Positions 34,167 to 42,895 of a stretch of 64,000 bases of DNA are shown here, in pieces; the stretch's first letter is position 1; each line of letters starts with the position of its first letter. The position numbers and the translations under genes are program-made. Below the pieces are notes generated by a model, which saw only the letters and a program-made list of their open reading frames with translations, had not been told where the DNA came from and searched no databases. Source of the stretch: Clostridium sp. CS001 (GTDB taxonomy: Bacteria > Bacillota > Clostridia > Clostridiales > Clostridiaceae); NCBI RefSeq assembly GCF_020443565.1, contig NZ_JAIZZN010000005.1, forward strand, positions 62,001 to 126,000, given 5' to 3'.

Positions 34167-34847
34167 TTAGTGTTCTGAAATTATTACAATATTAATCATT
34201 GTTAACATTACAAATATAACCATTTGGATAGTTCCATCAAATAAATCAAAATACATATGTAATGGTATTGGTATTCCTAGTTGCGCTACCCAAGCAATTC
34301 CACTGAGTCCACCATACACTAATTCCATAATTATAGTTGCCGCAAACATATTTCCAAATAGTCTTAGGCTTAAAGACACCGGCAGCATAATTCTTTCCAT
34401 TATGTTTATTGGAAGCAATAAGGGTAATGGTTTTGCATAGCCAGTAAAGTAATGTTTTATACCTGCTTTTTTAATTGTATAACCCTGTATAACTAAAAAT
34501 GTGATTAAGCTCATCCCTAAAGTTACACTATAGTCTGTAGTAGGTGATTTTATTCCAAATAGCCCCACTAAATTCATTGATAAAAGATAAACACCTAATG
34601 TGCCTATAAATGGAACAAAACTCTTGAAACTTTTACCCATAGTTTCTTCTACTGTTTTTACAACAAACTCTACAAAAATTTCGACTATATTTTGTTTTTT
34701 ATCTGGTATCTTTTTAAGATTTAAATTAATAAATGCTATTAGCAAGCTCAATCCCAAAATTATTATCCACTGTATTATCAGGCTCTGTGTAATTTTAAAG
34801 TTATATCCAAATAAATTAACACTAAGTAGTTGCGAAACATCTCCCAC
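34167..34847 (-). CDS. atpB: ATP synthase a subunit
   Basis: 226 residues, five to six membrane helices. The essential stator Arg lies in [15 protein letters not shown], and the last helices [20 protein letters not shown] form the other half-channel. It is followed by atpE. Confidence 0.95.
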   Translation of the reverse strand: MGDVSQLLSVNLFGYNFKITQSLIIQWIIILGLSLLIAFINLNLKKIPDKKQNIVEIFVEFVVKTVEETMGKSFKSFVPFIGTLGVYLLSMNLVGLFGIKSPTTDYSVTLGMSLITFLVIQGYTIKKAGIKHYFTGYAKPLPLLLPINIMERIMLPVSLSLRLFGNMFAATIIMELVYGGLSGIAWVAQLGIPIPLHMYFDLFDGTIQMVIFVMLTMINIVIISEH

Positions 34848-34851
34848 TTAC

Positions 34852-35226
34852 TCACTTCCCTTCACACTCTTTAATATTAATTCCGTAAAGTACTAGAGAA
34901 ATAAGCTGTGAACTATATCCTAATATATACGCAATTATAGCAAAGTTATAATAATCAAAAACCATTAAGCCTATTACACATACTATAACCACCCTAAAAA
35001 CAAACCCAATAAAAGTAATAATCCCATATTTATTTTTTGTTTTGGATAATATCAAATTAAAAAATAATGAGTTTAATAATAAGGTAATACTTGCTAATAT
35101 TAGACCCAATAAAAAAAACACTGCGTATTTTTTAGCAATAAAATAAATTACAGTAGTTCCTACGAGTGCTATAAAAAAATTATAAAAGTTAATCTTTTTA
35201 TACATCTGTGTTGACTTAATATTCAC
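34852..35226 (-). CDS. atpI: ATP synthase I-like protein
   Basis: A 124-residue, four-helix membrane protein with no sharp motif, at the head of the atp operon where atpI lies in many Firmicutes. AtpI helps assemble the c-ring and is poorly conserved, so the call rests mainly on position, length and hydropathy. Its stop is four bases before atpB. Confidence 0.75.
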   Translation of the reverse strand: MNIKSTQMYKKINFYNFFIALVGTTVIYFIAKKYAVFFLLGLILASITLLLNSLFFNLILSKTKNKYGIITFIGFVFRVVIVCVIGLMVFDYYNFAIIAYILGYSSQLISLVLYGINIKECEGK

Positions 35227-35967
35227 TTTTTTTCTCCTTACAATTTACTAACATTTTCAATTATAATCCTGAAATTTTCATAAATGAAACCTCGAATTTC
35301 TCTTATTTTCACTATATAAGGCGATTTATGGCTGTTTTATCTTGTTAATCTCACCTTTCCTCTCCCTAACTCCGTTTTAAGATGTATTAACATTTAACAA
35401 AAAATTCACATCATTATTATTCAATTGATATCTTTGTCCCAATTTTCTAAATACTTTCAATAAATTTAATGTTACTTCTAGAATCATTGATTTCTAACAA
35501 TCCTTAAAGACCTTGAAGTATTAATTTTATTTAATTAAACATTTACATAAATTTAAAATTAATTATATATCCCGTTAAATATTTTGTCTTTTTAAAATAA
35601 TTGAAATATTGTACATGACTTCTTGCAAAAGTTTTTATTTTTCTTTACACATTTACATTATCTTTATCATTTATTGCTAGAAATATACATGCATTTTTAG
35701 ATATTTTAGTGCGTATAGGCTTTTAAATACCTCATATGAGGATAAAGAATACATTTAACCTATGCAATTTACTATTTATAAAAATGACTTTTAAAACTTT
35801 CAAAACTTTTATTTCCTATTGTTTAAATCATAAAAAAGAACAAAAATAGATCTGAAAATTTATTTTCTAAATTATCAGACCTACCTTAACAGAGTTTAAT
35901 ATTAAATTTAGCAACATTATAAACCTTTATAAGTGTTTTTATAACATTTTTAGATAGTGTATTTTAT
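35227..35967. other. 741-base gap upstream of the atp operon
   Basis: No ORF with a ribosome site is visible on either strand. It must hold the atp operon promoter, but no strong -35/-10 pair was found by eye. It also carries the wecB terminator and a 12-base perfect palindrome CCTCATATGAGG at 35730-35741. The rest is AT-rich. Confidence 0.6.
35833..35882 (-). terminator. Probable terminator of wecB
   Basis: The minus strand forms GGTCTGATAATTT...AAATTTTCAGATC and then TATTTTTG, about 85 bases after wecB. Confidence 0.65.
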
Positions 35968-37104
35968 TTATCTTTGTATTTTATTATTATTAAAGTATCT
36001 TAATAACACATCCACTATTTTAACAGAAGCATCCCCATTGCCATAAGGATTAATTGATGTACTCATGTTATTATACTCATTTACATCATGAAGCAGTTTA
36101 TTAGCTTCTAATACAATTTTGTCTACATCTGTACCAACTAGCCTTACTGTACCAGCTTCTTCTGCTTCAACTCTTTCCGTAACAGTTCTAAGCACTAATA
36201 CTGGTTTACCTAAATGAGGAGCTTCTTCTTGAATCCCTCCTGAATCAGTCATTATAAGATAGGATTTCTTCATTAAGTTATGAATTTCAGTGGTATCTAT
36301 AGGATCAAGTATATGCACCATATCCACACCTTTTAGACTGCTCTGCACCATATCCTTCACTACTGGATTTGGATGTACTAGAAATAATACTTCTACGTCT
36401 TTGTTTTCTCTAACAAGAGTTTTAATCGCATTGCATATATTTTCAATTCCAATTCCCCAATTTTCTCTTCTATGAGCAGTAACTACTATGACCTTTTTGC
36501 TTTCATAGTCTATTTGATTTAACTCATGGTTTTCAAAAATATAATCTTCTTTAATTGTAAACTTCATGGCATCTATAACTGTATTGCCTGTAACAAAAAT
36601 TGAGTTCTCCTCTATTCCCTCTTTTAATAGATTTTCTTTAGATGTAGTAGTAGGAGAAAAATGTAAATCTGCCAATGAGCTAGTCAATTTTCTATTAATT
36701 TCTTCAGGATATGGAGAAAACTTGTCAAAGCTTCTAAGTCCTGCTTCTACGTGACCAATATGTATCTTTTTATAAAAGGCTGCTAGAGATGCGGCAAACG
36801 TTGTTGTTGTATCTCCATGCACCAGTATCATATCCGGTTCTTCCTTTTCAAAAATCTCTCCCAGGCCTGAAAGTACAGAACAAGTTACACTAGTTAAACT
36901 TTGTTTTGTTTTCATTATGTTTAAATCATACTGAGGTATAATGTTAAAGGTTTCTAGAACCTGATCAAGCATTTCTCTGTGCTGAGCTGTAACGCATACA
37001 ATACATTGTATCTGTGGTACTTTTTCCAGCTCCTTAATTAGAGGTGCCATTTTTACAGCCTCAGGTCTTGTACCAAAAACTACAATGACTTTGATTTTTT
37101 TCAT
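35968..37104 (-). CDS. wecB: UDP-N-acetylglucosamine 2-epimerase
   Basis: A 378-residue non-hydrolysing epimerase that makes UDP-ManNAc for teichoic acid or other surface glycans. Seen: VVFGTRPEAVKMAPLI, GHVEAGLRSFDKFSPYPEE, VVTAHRRENWG and the C-terminal TDSGGIQEEAPHLGKPVLVL. The family name in Bacillus is mnaA. It follows a tagO-like gene on the same strand. Confidence 0.96.
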   Translation of the reverse strand: MKKIKVIVVFGTRPEAVKMAPLIKELEKVPQIQCIVCVTAQHREMLDQVLETFNIIPQYDLNIMKTKQSLTSVTCSVLSGLGEIFEKEEPDMILVHGDTTTTFAASLAAFYKKIHIGHVEAGLRSFDKFSPYPEEINRKLTSSLADLHFSPTTTSKENLLKEGIEENSIFVTGNTVIDAMKFTIKEDYIFENHELNQIDYESKKVIVVTAHRRENWGIGIENICNAIKTLVRENKDVEVLFLVHPNPVVKDMVQSSLKGVDMVHILDPIDTTEIHNLMKKSYLIMTDSGGIQEEAPHLGKPVLVLRTVTERVEAEEAGTVRLVGTDVDKIVLEANKLLHDVNEYNNMSTSINPYGNGDASVKIVDVLLRYFNNNKIQR

Positions 37105-37190
37105 AAGATGCCTCCTAATCTAATATAGCTTACTTTGATTTAAATATAATCACATATAATCTTCTATTTACTAAATACTTATATATTTAG

Positions 37191-38219
37191 CTACTCTTCA
37201 TGTTCAAAAATGCCATACTTCCAAGCTATTGAAACTATAATAACAATTATTAATGCCAACAAAAAATAAGCTCTTTGAGTACTAATTCTCATGGCTATAA
37301 TAGAAAAACCACCTAGCACAGCACTTATAAAATACATAATGATAACTGCTTGTTTTTGACTAAGTCCCATATCTAAAAGTCGATGGTGTAAATGCCCTTT
37401 ATCTGCTTGCATCATTGGTTTACCGTTAACTTTCCTTCTAATCATTGCAAAAAGAGTATCATAAATAGGTAATCCAAAAGCTAAGATCGGTACAGCGATA
37501 ACAAACGCCGTTGCTGATTTAATAGCTCCCTCAATTGAAATGGCTGCTAAAAGGAATCCCAGTAGTTGCGAACCTGTATCTCCCATAAAGATGGAAGCCG
37601 GATTAAAATTATAGGGCAAAAATCCTAATATTGCTCCACTTAGAACTGCAGTTAAAAATGCGGCTTCTAGCCTTCCATTTCTTATTGAAACTATCATTAA
37701 AGTTACAGATGATATAAATGCTATGCCCGCAGCCAACCCATCTAATCCGTCTATTAAATTAAAGGCATTAGTTACTCCTACAATCCATATTATTGTTACC
37801 GGAACATAAATCCACCCTATATTTAGATAGGGATAAAACGCCCTAAAAGGATTGGTTACAATTGATATTTTTATACCCGCCTGTAAAAGACATATAGCTG
37901 CCAGCACTTGTATTAAAAGCTTGTACTTAGGCCTTAAATCTTTAACATCATCTATAATACCACCTAGAACAATTACAGTGGCTCCAAGAATTATGCCCTT
38001 TTGAGAAGTTGTTAAAATACCATTATATAAGATTATTCCTATAACAAAAGCTACATATATAGCAAGCCCACCCATAATTGGGATAGGTTTATTATGTATT
38101 CTTCTTTCATCCTTGGGAATATCAATTGCATTAACCTTTATTGCAATCACTCTAACTATTGGAGTAATCATAATAGAAATTAAAGCTGTAATTATTGCTA
38201 AACCATAAATATTACTCAT
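37191..38219 (-). CDS. Undecaprenyl-phosphate GlcNAc-1-phosphate transferase family (TagO/WecA)
   Basis: A 342-residue polytopic membrane protein of about ten helices. The family loops are present: PIPIMGGLAIY, GGIIDDVKDLRPKYK, NAFNLIDGLDGLAAG and FMGDTGSQLLGF with catalytic Asp residues, and the HLHHRLLDMGLSQKQA HHR motif. It attaches sugar phosphate to undecaprenyl phosphate, the first step of wall teichoic acid or other surface glycan synthesis. MraY is less likely because the neighbours are not peptidoglycan ligases and wecB follows. Confidence 0.9.
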   Translation of the reverse strand: MSNIYGLAIITALISIMITPIVRVIAIKVNAIDIPKDERRIHNKPIPIMGGLAIYVAFVIGIILYNGILTTSQKGIILGATVIVLGGIIDDVKDLRPKYKLLIQVLAAICLLQAGIKISIVTNPFRAFYPYLNIGWIYVPVTIIWIVGVTNAFNLIDGLDGLAAGIAFISSVTLMIVSIRNGRLEAAFLTAVLSGAILGFLPYNFNPASIFMGDTGSQLLGFLLAAISIEGAIKSATAFVIAVPILAFGLPIYDTLFAMIRRKVNGKPMMQADKGHLHHRLLDMGLSQKQAVIIMYFISAVLGGFSIIAMRISTQRAYFLLALIIVIIVSIAWKYGIFEHEE

Positions 38220-38255
38220 AATAAAACCTTTCTTTCACAAAATAGTGTTTTTTAT

Positions 38256-38744
38256 TTAATATCCTCCATCACCTTCAAATGAATCATCATTTTCTATCCA
38301 TTCCTCTACACATACAGTTTCATATGCCTCTTTTGTATCTCTAATTATTACTTTCTCAATTCCTGAATTAATTATAAATCTTTTGCATAAAGAGCAAGGA
38401 GATGCATTTTTAACTAATTCGCCACTGCTAACCTCTTTGCCAACTAAATACAAAGTGGCACCTAGCATATCATGTCTTCGCGCTGATATAATAGCATTTT
38501 GCTCAGCATGAACCGATCTACAAAGCTCATATCTCGTTCCCCTTGGAACCTTTAACTCTTCCCTTCTACAAACCCCTAAATCGCAGCAATTTTTTCTACC
38601 TCTAGGCGCTCCTGAATATCCAGTGGACATGATTTCATCGTTTTTTACTATTATAGCCGCAAAATTTCTACGTAGACAAGTGCCGCGTTCTAATATGGTT
38701 TCGCATATATCTAAATAATAATTATGTTTGTCAATCCTTGCCAT
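38256..38744 (-). CDS. dCMP deaminase family protein (ComEB-like)
   Basis: 162 residues. Zinc site HAEQNAI and PCSLCKRFI with the catalytic Glu, as in deoxycytidylate deaminases that turn dCMP into dUMP for thymidylate synthesis. ATTVKNDEIMSTGYSGAPRG-like loop (GYSGAPRGRKNC) is also typical. Same strand as tagO-like, 36 bases upstream. Confidence 0.92.
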   Translation of the reverse strand: MARIDKHNYYLDICETILERGTCLRRNFAAIIVKNDEIMSTGYSGAPRGRKNCCDLGVCRREELKVPRGTRYELCRSVHAEQNAIISARRHDMLGATLYLVGKEVSSGELVKNASPCSLCKRFIINSGIEKVIIRDTKEAYETVCVEEWIENDDSFEGDGGY

Positions 38745-38882
38745 TGTTATACCCCATAAAAATATATTTTAATTATATAGATAGAAAATCAAAGTTCAAT
38801 TTAAAATCTAATAATCAATCACTACTAGTTTACACTAAATAATCGATAATTTAAAGTCTTTAATAATCTACCTCATACATTA

Positions 38883-38931
38883 TAAAAAAAAGAAAAATAC
38901 AGATTATATTCACTGCATTTCTCTTTTTAGT
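38883..38931 (-). terminator. Terminator of the iron-sulfur protein gene
   Basis: AAAAAGAGAAATGCAG...CTGTATTTTTCTTTTT on the minus strand, next to the stop codon. Confidence 0.75.
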
Positions 38932-38940
38932 AGAGTTCTA

Positions 38941-39669
38941 TTATATTATTACTCCATTTATACCGATAGTTACCTCTCTATATGGAACTATTATTCCAGA
39001 TTGTAGCATAGCTTCTTTTACAGAACTAACAATACCAGAGCAACAAGGCACTTCCATCCTAACTACTGTAATACTTTTAATATCGTTATCTTTTAATATT
39101 TCTGCAATCTTCTCTTTGTAATAATTATTGTCATCCAATTTTGGGCAACCTATCAAGGTTACTTTTCCTTTAATAAATTCTTCATGAAAATTCCCATAAG
39201 CATAAGCGGTGCAATCAGCTGCAATTAAAATATCAGCCCCATTTAAAAATCCTGAACTAGAGTTTACTAGTTTCAATTGAACTGGCCATTGGTTTAATTC
39301 TGATGAAACAGTTATATTCTTCTCACTATTTATTTTATTTGACATCTTTGATGCCGTTAAATTCGTACTTCTCTTTATAGATTTTTCCATTGTTCCAGGA
39401 CATCCACAAGGCAAATCAGGTTTCTTCGTATTTTGCTCTTTTTTTGCTTCAACAGCGGCCTCATCATAATCCACTGCATCTCTTTCAACTATTTTAATTG
39501 CGTCTGTAGGGCACTCTGGTAGACAATGTCCTAGTCCATCACAATACTCATCACTTATAAGCTTAGCCTTACCATCAACCAATTCCATGGCCCCTTCATG
39601 GCAAGCCTTAATACATAATCCACAACCATTGCATTTTTCTTCATCTATTTCGATAATATTTCTTTTCAT
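38941..39669 (-). CDS. 2[4Fe-4S] ferredoxin-domain iron-sulfur protein
   Basis: About 242 residues. The N-terminal ferredoxin domain has two clusters: CNGCGLCIKACHEGAM and CDGLGHCLPECPTDAI (the second slightly longer). The C-terminal part has further Cys-rich pieces (CGCPGTM, IGCPKLDD, VPCCSG) and resembles proteins annotated as 4Fe-4S binding with no known reaction. The ATG at 39669 is chosen for its AGGAGGCGTAAAT site; the earlier in-frame ATG lacks one. It is divergent from a Crp/Fnr regulator, with a shared palindrome, suggesting a redox or nitrosative-stress role. Confidence 0.85.
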   Translation of the reverse strand: MKRNIIEIDEEKCNGCGLCIKACHEGAMELVDGKAKLISDEYCDGLGHCLPECPTDAIKIVERDAVDYDEAAVEAKKEQNTKKPDLPCGCPGTMEKSIKRSTNLTASKMSNKINSEKNITVSSELNQWPVQLKLVNSSSGFLNGADILIAADCTAYAYGNFHEEFIKGKVTLIGCPKLDDNNYYKEKIAEILKDNDIKSITVVRMEVPCCSGIVSSVKEAMLQSGIIVPYREVTIGINGVII

Positions 39670-39720
39670 ATTTACGCCTCCTAATATATTTCTTTTTAGG
39701 TGCCTCAATTTACTATTTAA

Positions 39721-39749
39721 TTGACTCGATATATTAATTATATTAGAAT
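39721..39749 (+). promoter_or_regulatory. Promoter of the Crp/Fnr gene
   Basis: TTGACT (39721-39726), 17 bases, TAGAAT (39744-39749). The start should be near 39756. Confidence 0.75.
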
Positions 39750-39778
39750 TACTTATAATAATATGTAACTCACGTTAC
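39737..39778 (-). promoter_or_regulatory. Ferredoxin promoter with Crp/Fnr-type operator
   Basis: A palindrome GTAAC-TCAC-GTTAC lies at 39765-39778. On the minus strand a TATAAT (39742-39737) lies downstream with no good -35, and the palindrome centre is about 41.5 bases before the predicted start, the class II activation distance. On plus it lies just after the regulator's own start, consistent with self-repression. Confidence 0.65.
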
Positions 39779-39804
39779 CAAATTAAAATTTTAGAGGTGT
39801 TATC

Positions 39805-40500
39805 ATGGATAAGTTAGTGGATAATTTAAGGCATTGCATCTTATTTAAAGATTTAACTTCCGAAGAGCTTCAAAACTTAATAATGAATGTAAACTATTCC
39901 ATTTCCGATAATTGTAAAAACTGTTTTGAATGCCGTACTTGCATAGTTGCACTAGAGGGTGATACCTGTGATACTTTAGGAATTATAATTGCGGGAGAAC
40001 TAGAAGTTCAAAAACACTATGCTAGTGGAAAAGTCGTTACATTAGCAAAGTTAAATAAAGGAAAAACCTTTGGCGAAGCAATTGCTTTTTCAGAAACAAA
40101 TTTATATCCAGCTACTATAGTATCTTCCAAAGGTTCTGTTATACTATATATTTCAAAAAAAGATATTATAGATATGTGCAGTTCTTATCCTAAGGTACTA
40201 AATAATTTTATGCAACTGTTATCAAGTAAAATTCTTTTACTGAACAAAAAAATTAAAGAACTATCTTTTGAAACCTTAAGAGAAAAAGTATCCAGCTACT
40301 TACTTTCTCAATACGAACTTCAAAAATCCCTAGACCTCACACTTCCTATATCTAGAAAAGACCTTGCACAGCATCTTGGTGTACAAAGGCCATCTCTTTC
40401 AAGGGAGTTCGTCAATATGAAGAATGATGGTTTAATAGACTTTAATAAAAACTTAGTCCAAATAAAGGATTTAGAGGCCATCGAAGACATGCTGATTTAA
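39805..40500 (+). CDS. Crp/Fnr-family transcriptional regulator (HcpR-like)
   Basis: 231 residues. N-terminal cyclic-nucleotide-binding-like barrel (GIIIAGELEVQKHYASGK, GKTFGEAIAFSE), a long helix, and a C-terminal winged HTH ISRKDLAQHLGVQRPSLSREF. A Cys-rich stretch NCKNCFECRTC at residues 32-42 could bind an iron-sulfur cluster or metal. GAGGTGTTATC precedes the ATG. The palindrome between it and the ferredoxin gene is similar to what I recall for clostridial HcpR. HcpR regulates hybrid-cluster protein and nitrosative response genes, but no hcp is present here, so the subfamily is tentative. Confidence 0.85.
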   Translation: MDKLVDNLRHCILFKDLTSEELQNLIMNVNYSISDNCKNCFECRTCIVALEGDTCDTLGIIIAGELEVQKHYASGKVVTLAKLNKGKTFGEAIAFSETNLYPATIVSSKGSVILYISKKDIIDMCSSYPKVLNNFMQLLSSKILLLNKKIKELSFETLREKVSSYLLSQYELQKSLDLTLPISRKDLAQHLGVQRPSLSREFVNMKNDGLIDFNKNLVQIKDLEAIEDMLI

Positions 40501-40506
40501 TGGCAT

Positions 40507-40597
40507 TTCAGAAGGAAGCTTCACACCTATTGCATAAATGGACACCACCACCCTGTTAACCGTAAAGCTTCAGTAGGAATCTATACTTCCTTCTGAA
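40507..40597. repeat. Long inverted-repeat element of unknown function
   Basis: Perfect 12-base arms TTCAGAAGGAAG (40507-40518) and CTTCCTTCTGAA (40586-40597) enclose 67 bases. An alternative stem GAAGCTT (40515-40521)/AAGCTTC (40565-40571) competes with it. Neither side has a terminator-like T run. A small CACCGCAGGTG hairpin lies about 15 bases after. It may be a structured RNA, a MITE-like element or an unusual terminator. Confidence 0.7.
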
Positions 40598-40684
40598 GTC
40601 ATTAATATTACAGCACCGCAGGTGATGATTAGTACAATTGTCGAATACAATCAAACCCTTTAGCTAAAAAGTATTTAATTTTAC

Positions 40685-40713
40685 TTGATAATTATTATCC
40701 GTTGTGATATAAT
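40685..40713 (+). promoter_or_regulatory. Reverse rubrerythrin promoter with PerR-like box
   Basis: TTGATA (40685-40690), 17 bases, perfect TATAAT (40708-40713). TGATAATTATTATCC at 40686-40700 is close to the PerR consensus TTATAATnATTATAA. The leader to the ATG is about 125 nt and has a GGAAGT/ACTTCC stem. Confidence 0.7.
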
Positions 40714-40843
40714 AATTCTTGTAAGGAAGTTAAATTTGTACTTCCTATTTATTTAGCAAATTATATTATTTAATATAAGAAAATATGGGAGTTAGCAATT
40801 AATATTGCTTCCTACCCTAAAGAAATTCGAGGGGGAAATAAAT

Positions 40844-41389
40844 ATGAAGAAATTTGTTTGTACAGTCTGTGGATATGTTTATGAAGGAGATTCTGCGCCA
40901 GATACGTGTCCAGTTTGCAATGCAAAAAGTGATAAGTTTATAGAAAAGAATGAAAATGATATGTCTTGGGCAGATGAACATAAAGTTGGAGTTGCTAAAG
41001 ATGCTACTCCTGAAGTACTAGAAGCATTGAGAGCTAACTTTGTTGGAGAATGTACTGAAGTTGGTATGTATCTTGCAATGAGTCGCCAGGCAGATAGAGA
41101 AGGTTTCCCTGAAGTTGCAGCTGCTTATAAAAGAATAGCCTTTGAAGAAGCTGATCATGCTGCAAAGTTTGCTGAATTACTTGGTGAAGTAGTAACAGCA
41201 GATACTAAGAAAAATCTTGAAATGAGAGTTGATGCTGAACATGGAGCTTGTCAAGGTAAGAAAGATTTAGCTACTTTAGCTAAAAAACTCAACTACGATG
41301 CAATCCATGATACAGTGCATGAAATGTGTAAAGATGAAGCACGTCACGGTGCTGCCTTCAAAGGATTACTTACTAGATATTTTCAATAA
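40844..41389 (+). CDS. Reverse rubrerythrin
   Basis: 181 residues. A rubredoxin-like Fe(SCys)4 domain is at the N-terminus ([10 protein letters not shown]...CPVCNAKSD), followed by a ferritin-like diiron domain with [18 protein letters not shown] Glu ligands, EEADHA and [11 protein letters not shown]. This order, reversed relative to classic rubrerythrin, is the reverse rubrerythrin of clostridia, an NADH-linked peroxide and oxygen reductase. The ATG at 40844 follows GAGGGGG. The promoter has a PerR-like box. It converges on upp with a shared terminator. Confidence 0.95.
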   Translation: MKKFVCTVCGYVYEGDSAPDTCPVCNAKSDKFIEKNENDMSWADEHKVGVAKDATPEVLEALRANFVGECTEVGMYLAMSRQADREGFPEVAAAYKRIAFEEADHAAKFAELLGEVVTADTKKNLEMRVDAEHGACQGKKDLATLAKKLNYDAIHDTVHEMCKDEARHGAAFKGLLTRYFQ

Positions 41390-41404
41390 AAGTCAGTAAA
41401 ACAT

Positions 41405-41446
41405 AAAAAAGCAACTTACAGATAAATTTCTGTAAGTTGCTTTTTA
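41405..41446. terminator. Bidirectional terminator between rubrerythrin and upp
   Basis: AAAAAGCAACTTACAGA...TCTGTAAGTTGCTTTTT, a 17-base stem between convergent genes. Confidence 0.92.
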
Positions 41447-41457
41447 AGTTTTACTGA

Positions 41458-42087
41458 CTATTTAGTTCCGAATAATCTATCTCCTGCATCACCAAGGCCT
41501 GGTACTATATATCCTTTTTCATTTAATCTTTCATCAATTGATGCCACATATATATCTACATCCGGGTGCGCGTTCATAACAGCTTTGATTCCTTCAGGTG
41601 CAACTATAAGACACATAAGCCTTATATTTTTCGCTCCTCTTTTCTTAAGTGCTGAAATTGCATCTATCGCAGAACCTCCTGTAGCAAGCATAGGATCTGT
41701 AACAATTATATCTCTTTCATTGATATCTTGAGGTAATTTACAGAAATATTCAACTGGTTGCAATGTTTCCTCATCTCTGTACATTCCTATATGGCCAACT
41801 TTAGCTGCTGGTATAAGCTTTAACATCCCATCAACCATACCAAGTCCCGCTCTTAATATTGGCACTATAGCCATTTTCTTTCCAGCTAAAACTTTGCATT
41901 TAGTAATACAAATAGGAGTTTCTATATCTACCTCTTCAAGCTGTAAATCGCGTGTAACTTCATAAGCCATTAGCATCGCAACTTCTTCAACTAATTCTCT
42001 AAAATCCTTTGATCCTGTGTTCTTATCCCTTATAAGTGCCAATTTATGTAGTATAAGTGGGTGTGCAATCTGTGTTACTTTACTCAT
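41458..42087 (-). CDS. upp: Uracil phosphoribosyltransferase
   Basis: 209 residues, full length. It salvages uracil with PRPP to UMP. The PRPP loop [14 protein letters not shown] and the C-terminal uracil-binding [16 protein letters not shown] are intact. It follows rpiB as in Bacillus. Confidence 0.98.
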   Translation of the reverse strand: MSKVTQIAHPLILHKLALIRDKNTGSKDFRELVEEVAMLMAYEVTRDLQLEEVDIETPICITKCKVLAGKKMAIVPILRAGLGMVDGMLKLIPAAKVGHIGMYRDEETLQPVEYFCKLPQDINERDIIVTDPMLATGGSAIDAISALKKRGAKNIRLMCLIVAPEGIKAVMNAHPDVDIYVASIDERLNEKGYIVPGLGDAGDRLFGTK

Positions 42088-42114
42088 TTATATTTCCCCC
42101 TGTCTTTTTAATAT

Positions 42115-42564
42115 TTATTTGGAATATTTTCTTTCGATTTCAGTAATCTTATCGATTCTATTTTGATGTCTATCCCCTGCAAACTCAGCGTTTATAAAAG
42201 CATCTACTATATCCAATGCTAATCCCTTGCCCACTACTCGCTCTCCTAAAGCTAATATGTTAGCATTATTATGTTCGCGAGTTGAGTGTGCACTAAACGT
42301 ATCGCTGCATAGTGCAGCCCTTATCCCTGGAACCTTGTTTGCTGCAATACTTATTCCTATCCCTGTTCCACATATTAATATACCTAGTTCAAAGTTTTTT
42401 GCTACTACTTCCTCTGCAACCTTTAATGCATAATCTGGATAATCACAAGAAGCCTCATTATGAGTCCCAAAGTCTGTTACTTCAATATTCTTACTCTCTA
42501 AATGGCTAATTATCTCTTTTTTTAAGTTTAACCCACCATGATCACTACCTAATGCTATTTTCAT
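42115..42564 (-). CDS. rpiB: Ribose 5-phosphate isomerase B
   Basis: 149 residues. It interconverts ribose 5-phosphate and ribulose 5-phosphate. GSDHGGLNLKKEI at the N-terminus, the anion-binding ILICGTGIGISIAANK and HNNANILALGERVVG are the RpiB signatures. AGGTG precedes the ATG. It corresponds to ywlF of Bacillus, in the same gene order. Confidence 0.96.
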   Translation of the reverse strand: MKIALGSDHGGLNLKKEIISHLESKNIEVTDFGTHNEASCDYPDYALKVAEEVVAKNFELGILICGTGIGISIAANKVPGIRAALCSDTFSAHSTREHNNANILALGERVVGKGLALDIVDAFINAEFAGDRHQNRIDKITEIERKYSK

Positions 42565-42643
42565 TGTAAAACACCTCCAAGATATATTTTCTTATTAAGA
42601 AATACTATATTACAAAAAAAGAAGACATTGGTATTAAAATAAA

Positions 42644-42841
42644 TTATTTAAATACCATTATCTTCTTTATGTTATCCAATAACAAGAATATATTATTCAT
42701 CAATTCATTAAAAACTTTCAAACAAGTTGAAATATTCTTAACAAGTGAGTCTATACCACCCGTACCATATGCTTTATTTAAAATAGCTTCTAACATATTT
42801 GTTCTTCGCATTTCATTATTACAAACATACAATACTTCCAT
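42644..42841 (-). CDS. Truncated low-molecular-weight phosphatase-like small ORF
   Basis: A 65-codon frame with a strong AAGGAGGTCAACC site before the ATG. Its start MEVLYVCNNEMRRTNMLEAI aligns with the LMW tyrosine/arginine phosphatase start (VLFVCTGNTCRSPMAEA). Cys7-X5-Arg13-Thr14 keeps the catalytic spacing of CX5R(S/T). After about residue 25 the family's remaining ~120 residues, including the acid-base Asp, are missing. It lies between rpiB and the tsaC-type gene, exactly where ywlE lies in Bacillus. I infer a decayed ywlE; a new small protein is possible because the frame and ribosome site are intact. Confidence 0.6.
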   Translation of the reverse strand: MEVLYVCNNEMRRTNMLEAILNKAYGTGGIDSLVKNISTCLKVFNELMNNIFLLLDNIKKIMVFK

Positions 42842-42895
42842 GGTTGACCTCCTTGTAATTCTTTAGAATAAATATCAGTTATAAATTGTATCTAC

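Noticed and set aside
38941-39708. Upstream ATG start (39708) for the iron-sulfur protein
   Set aside because: Its extra 13 codons contain the strong AGGAGG site of the true ATG at 39669.
40507-40597. T-box-like AGGGTGGTGG on the minus strand of the hairpin element
   Set aside because: Only a partial match to the T-box motif, no antiterminator pairing or downstream synthetase gene.
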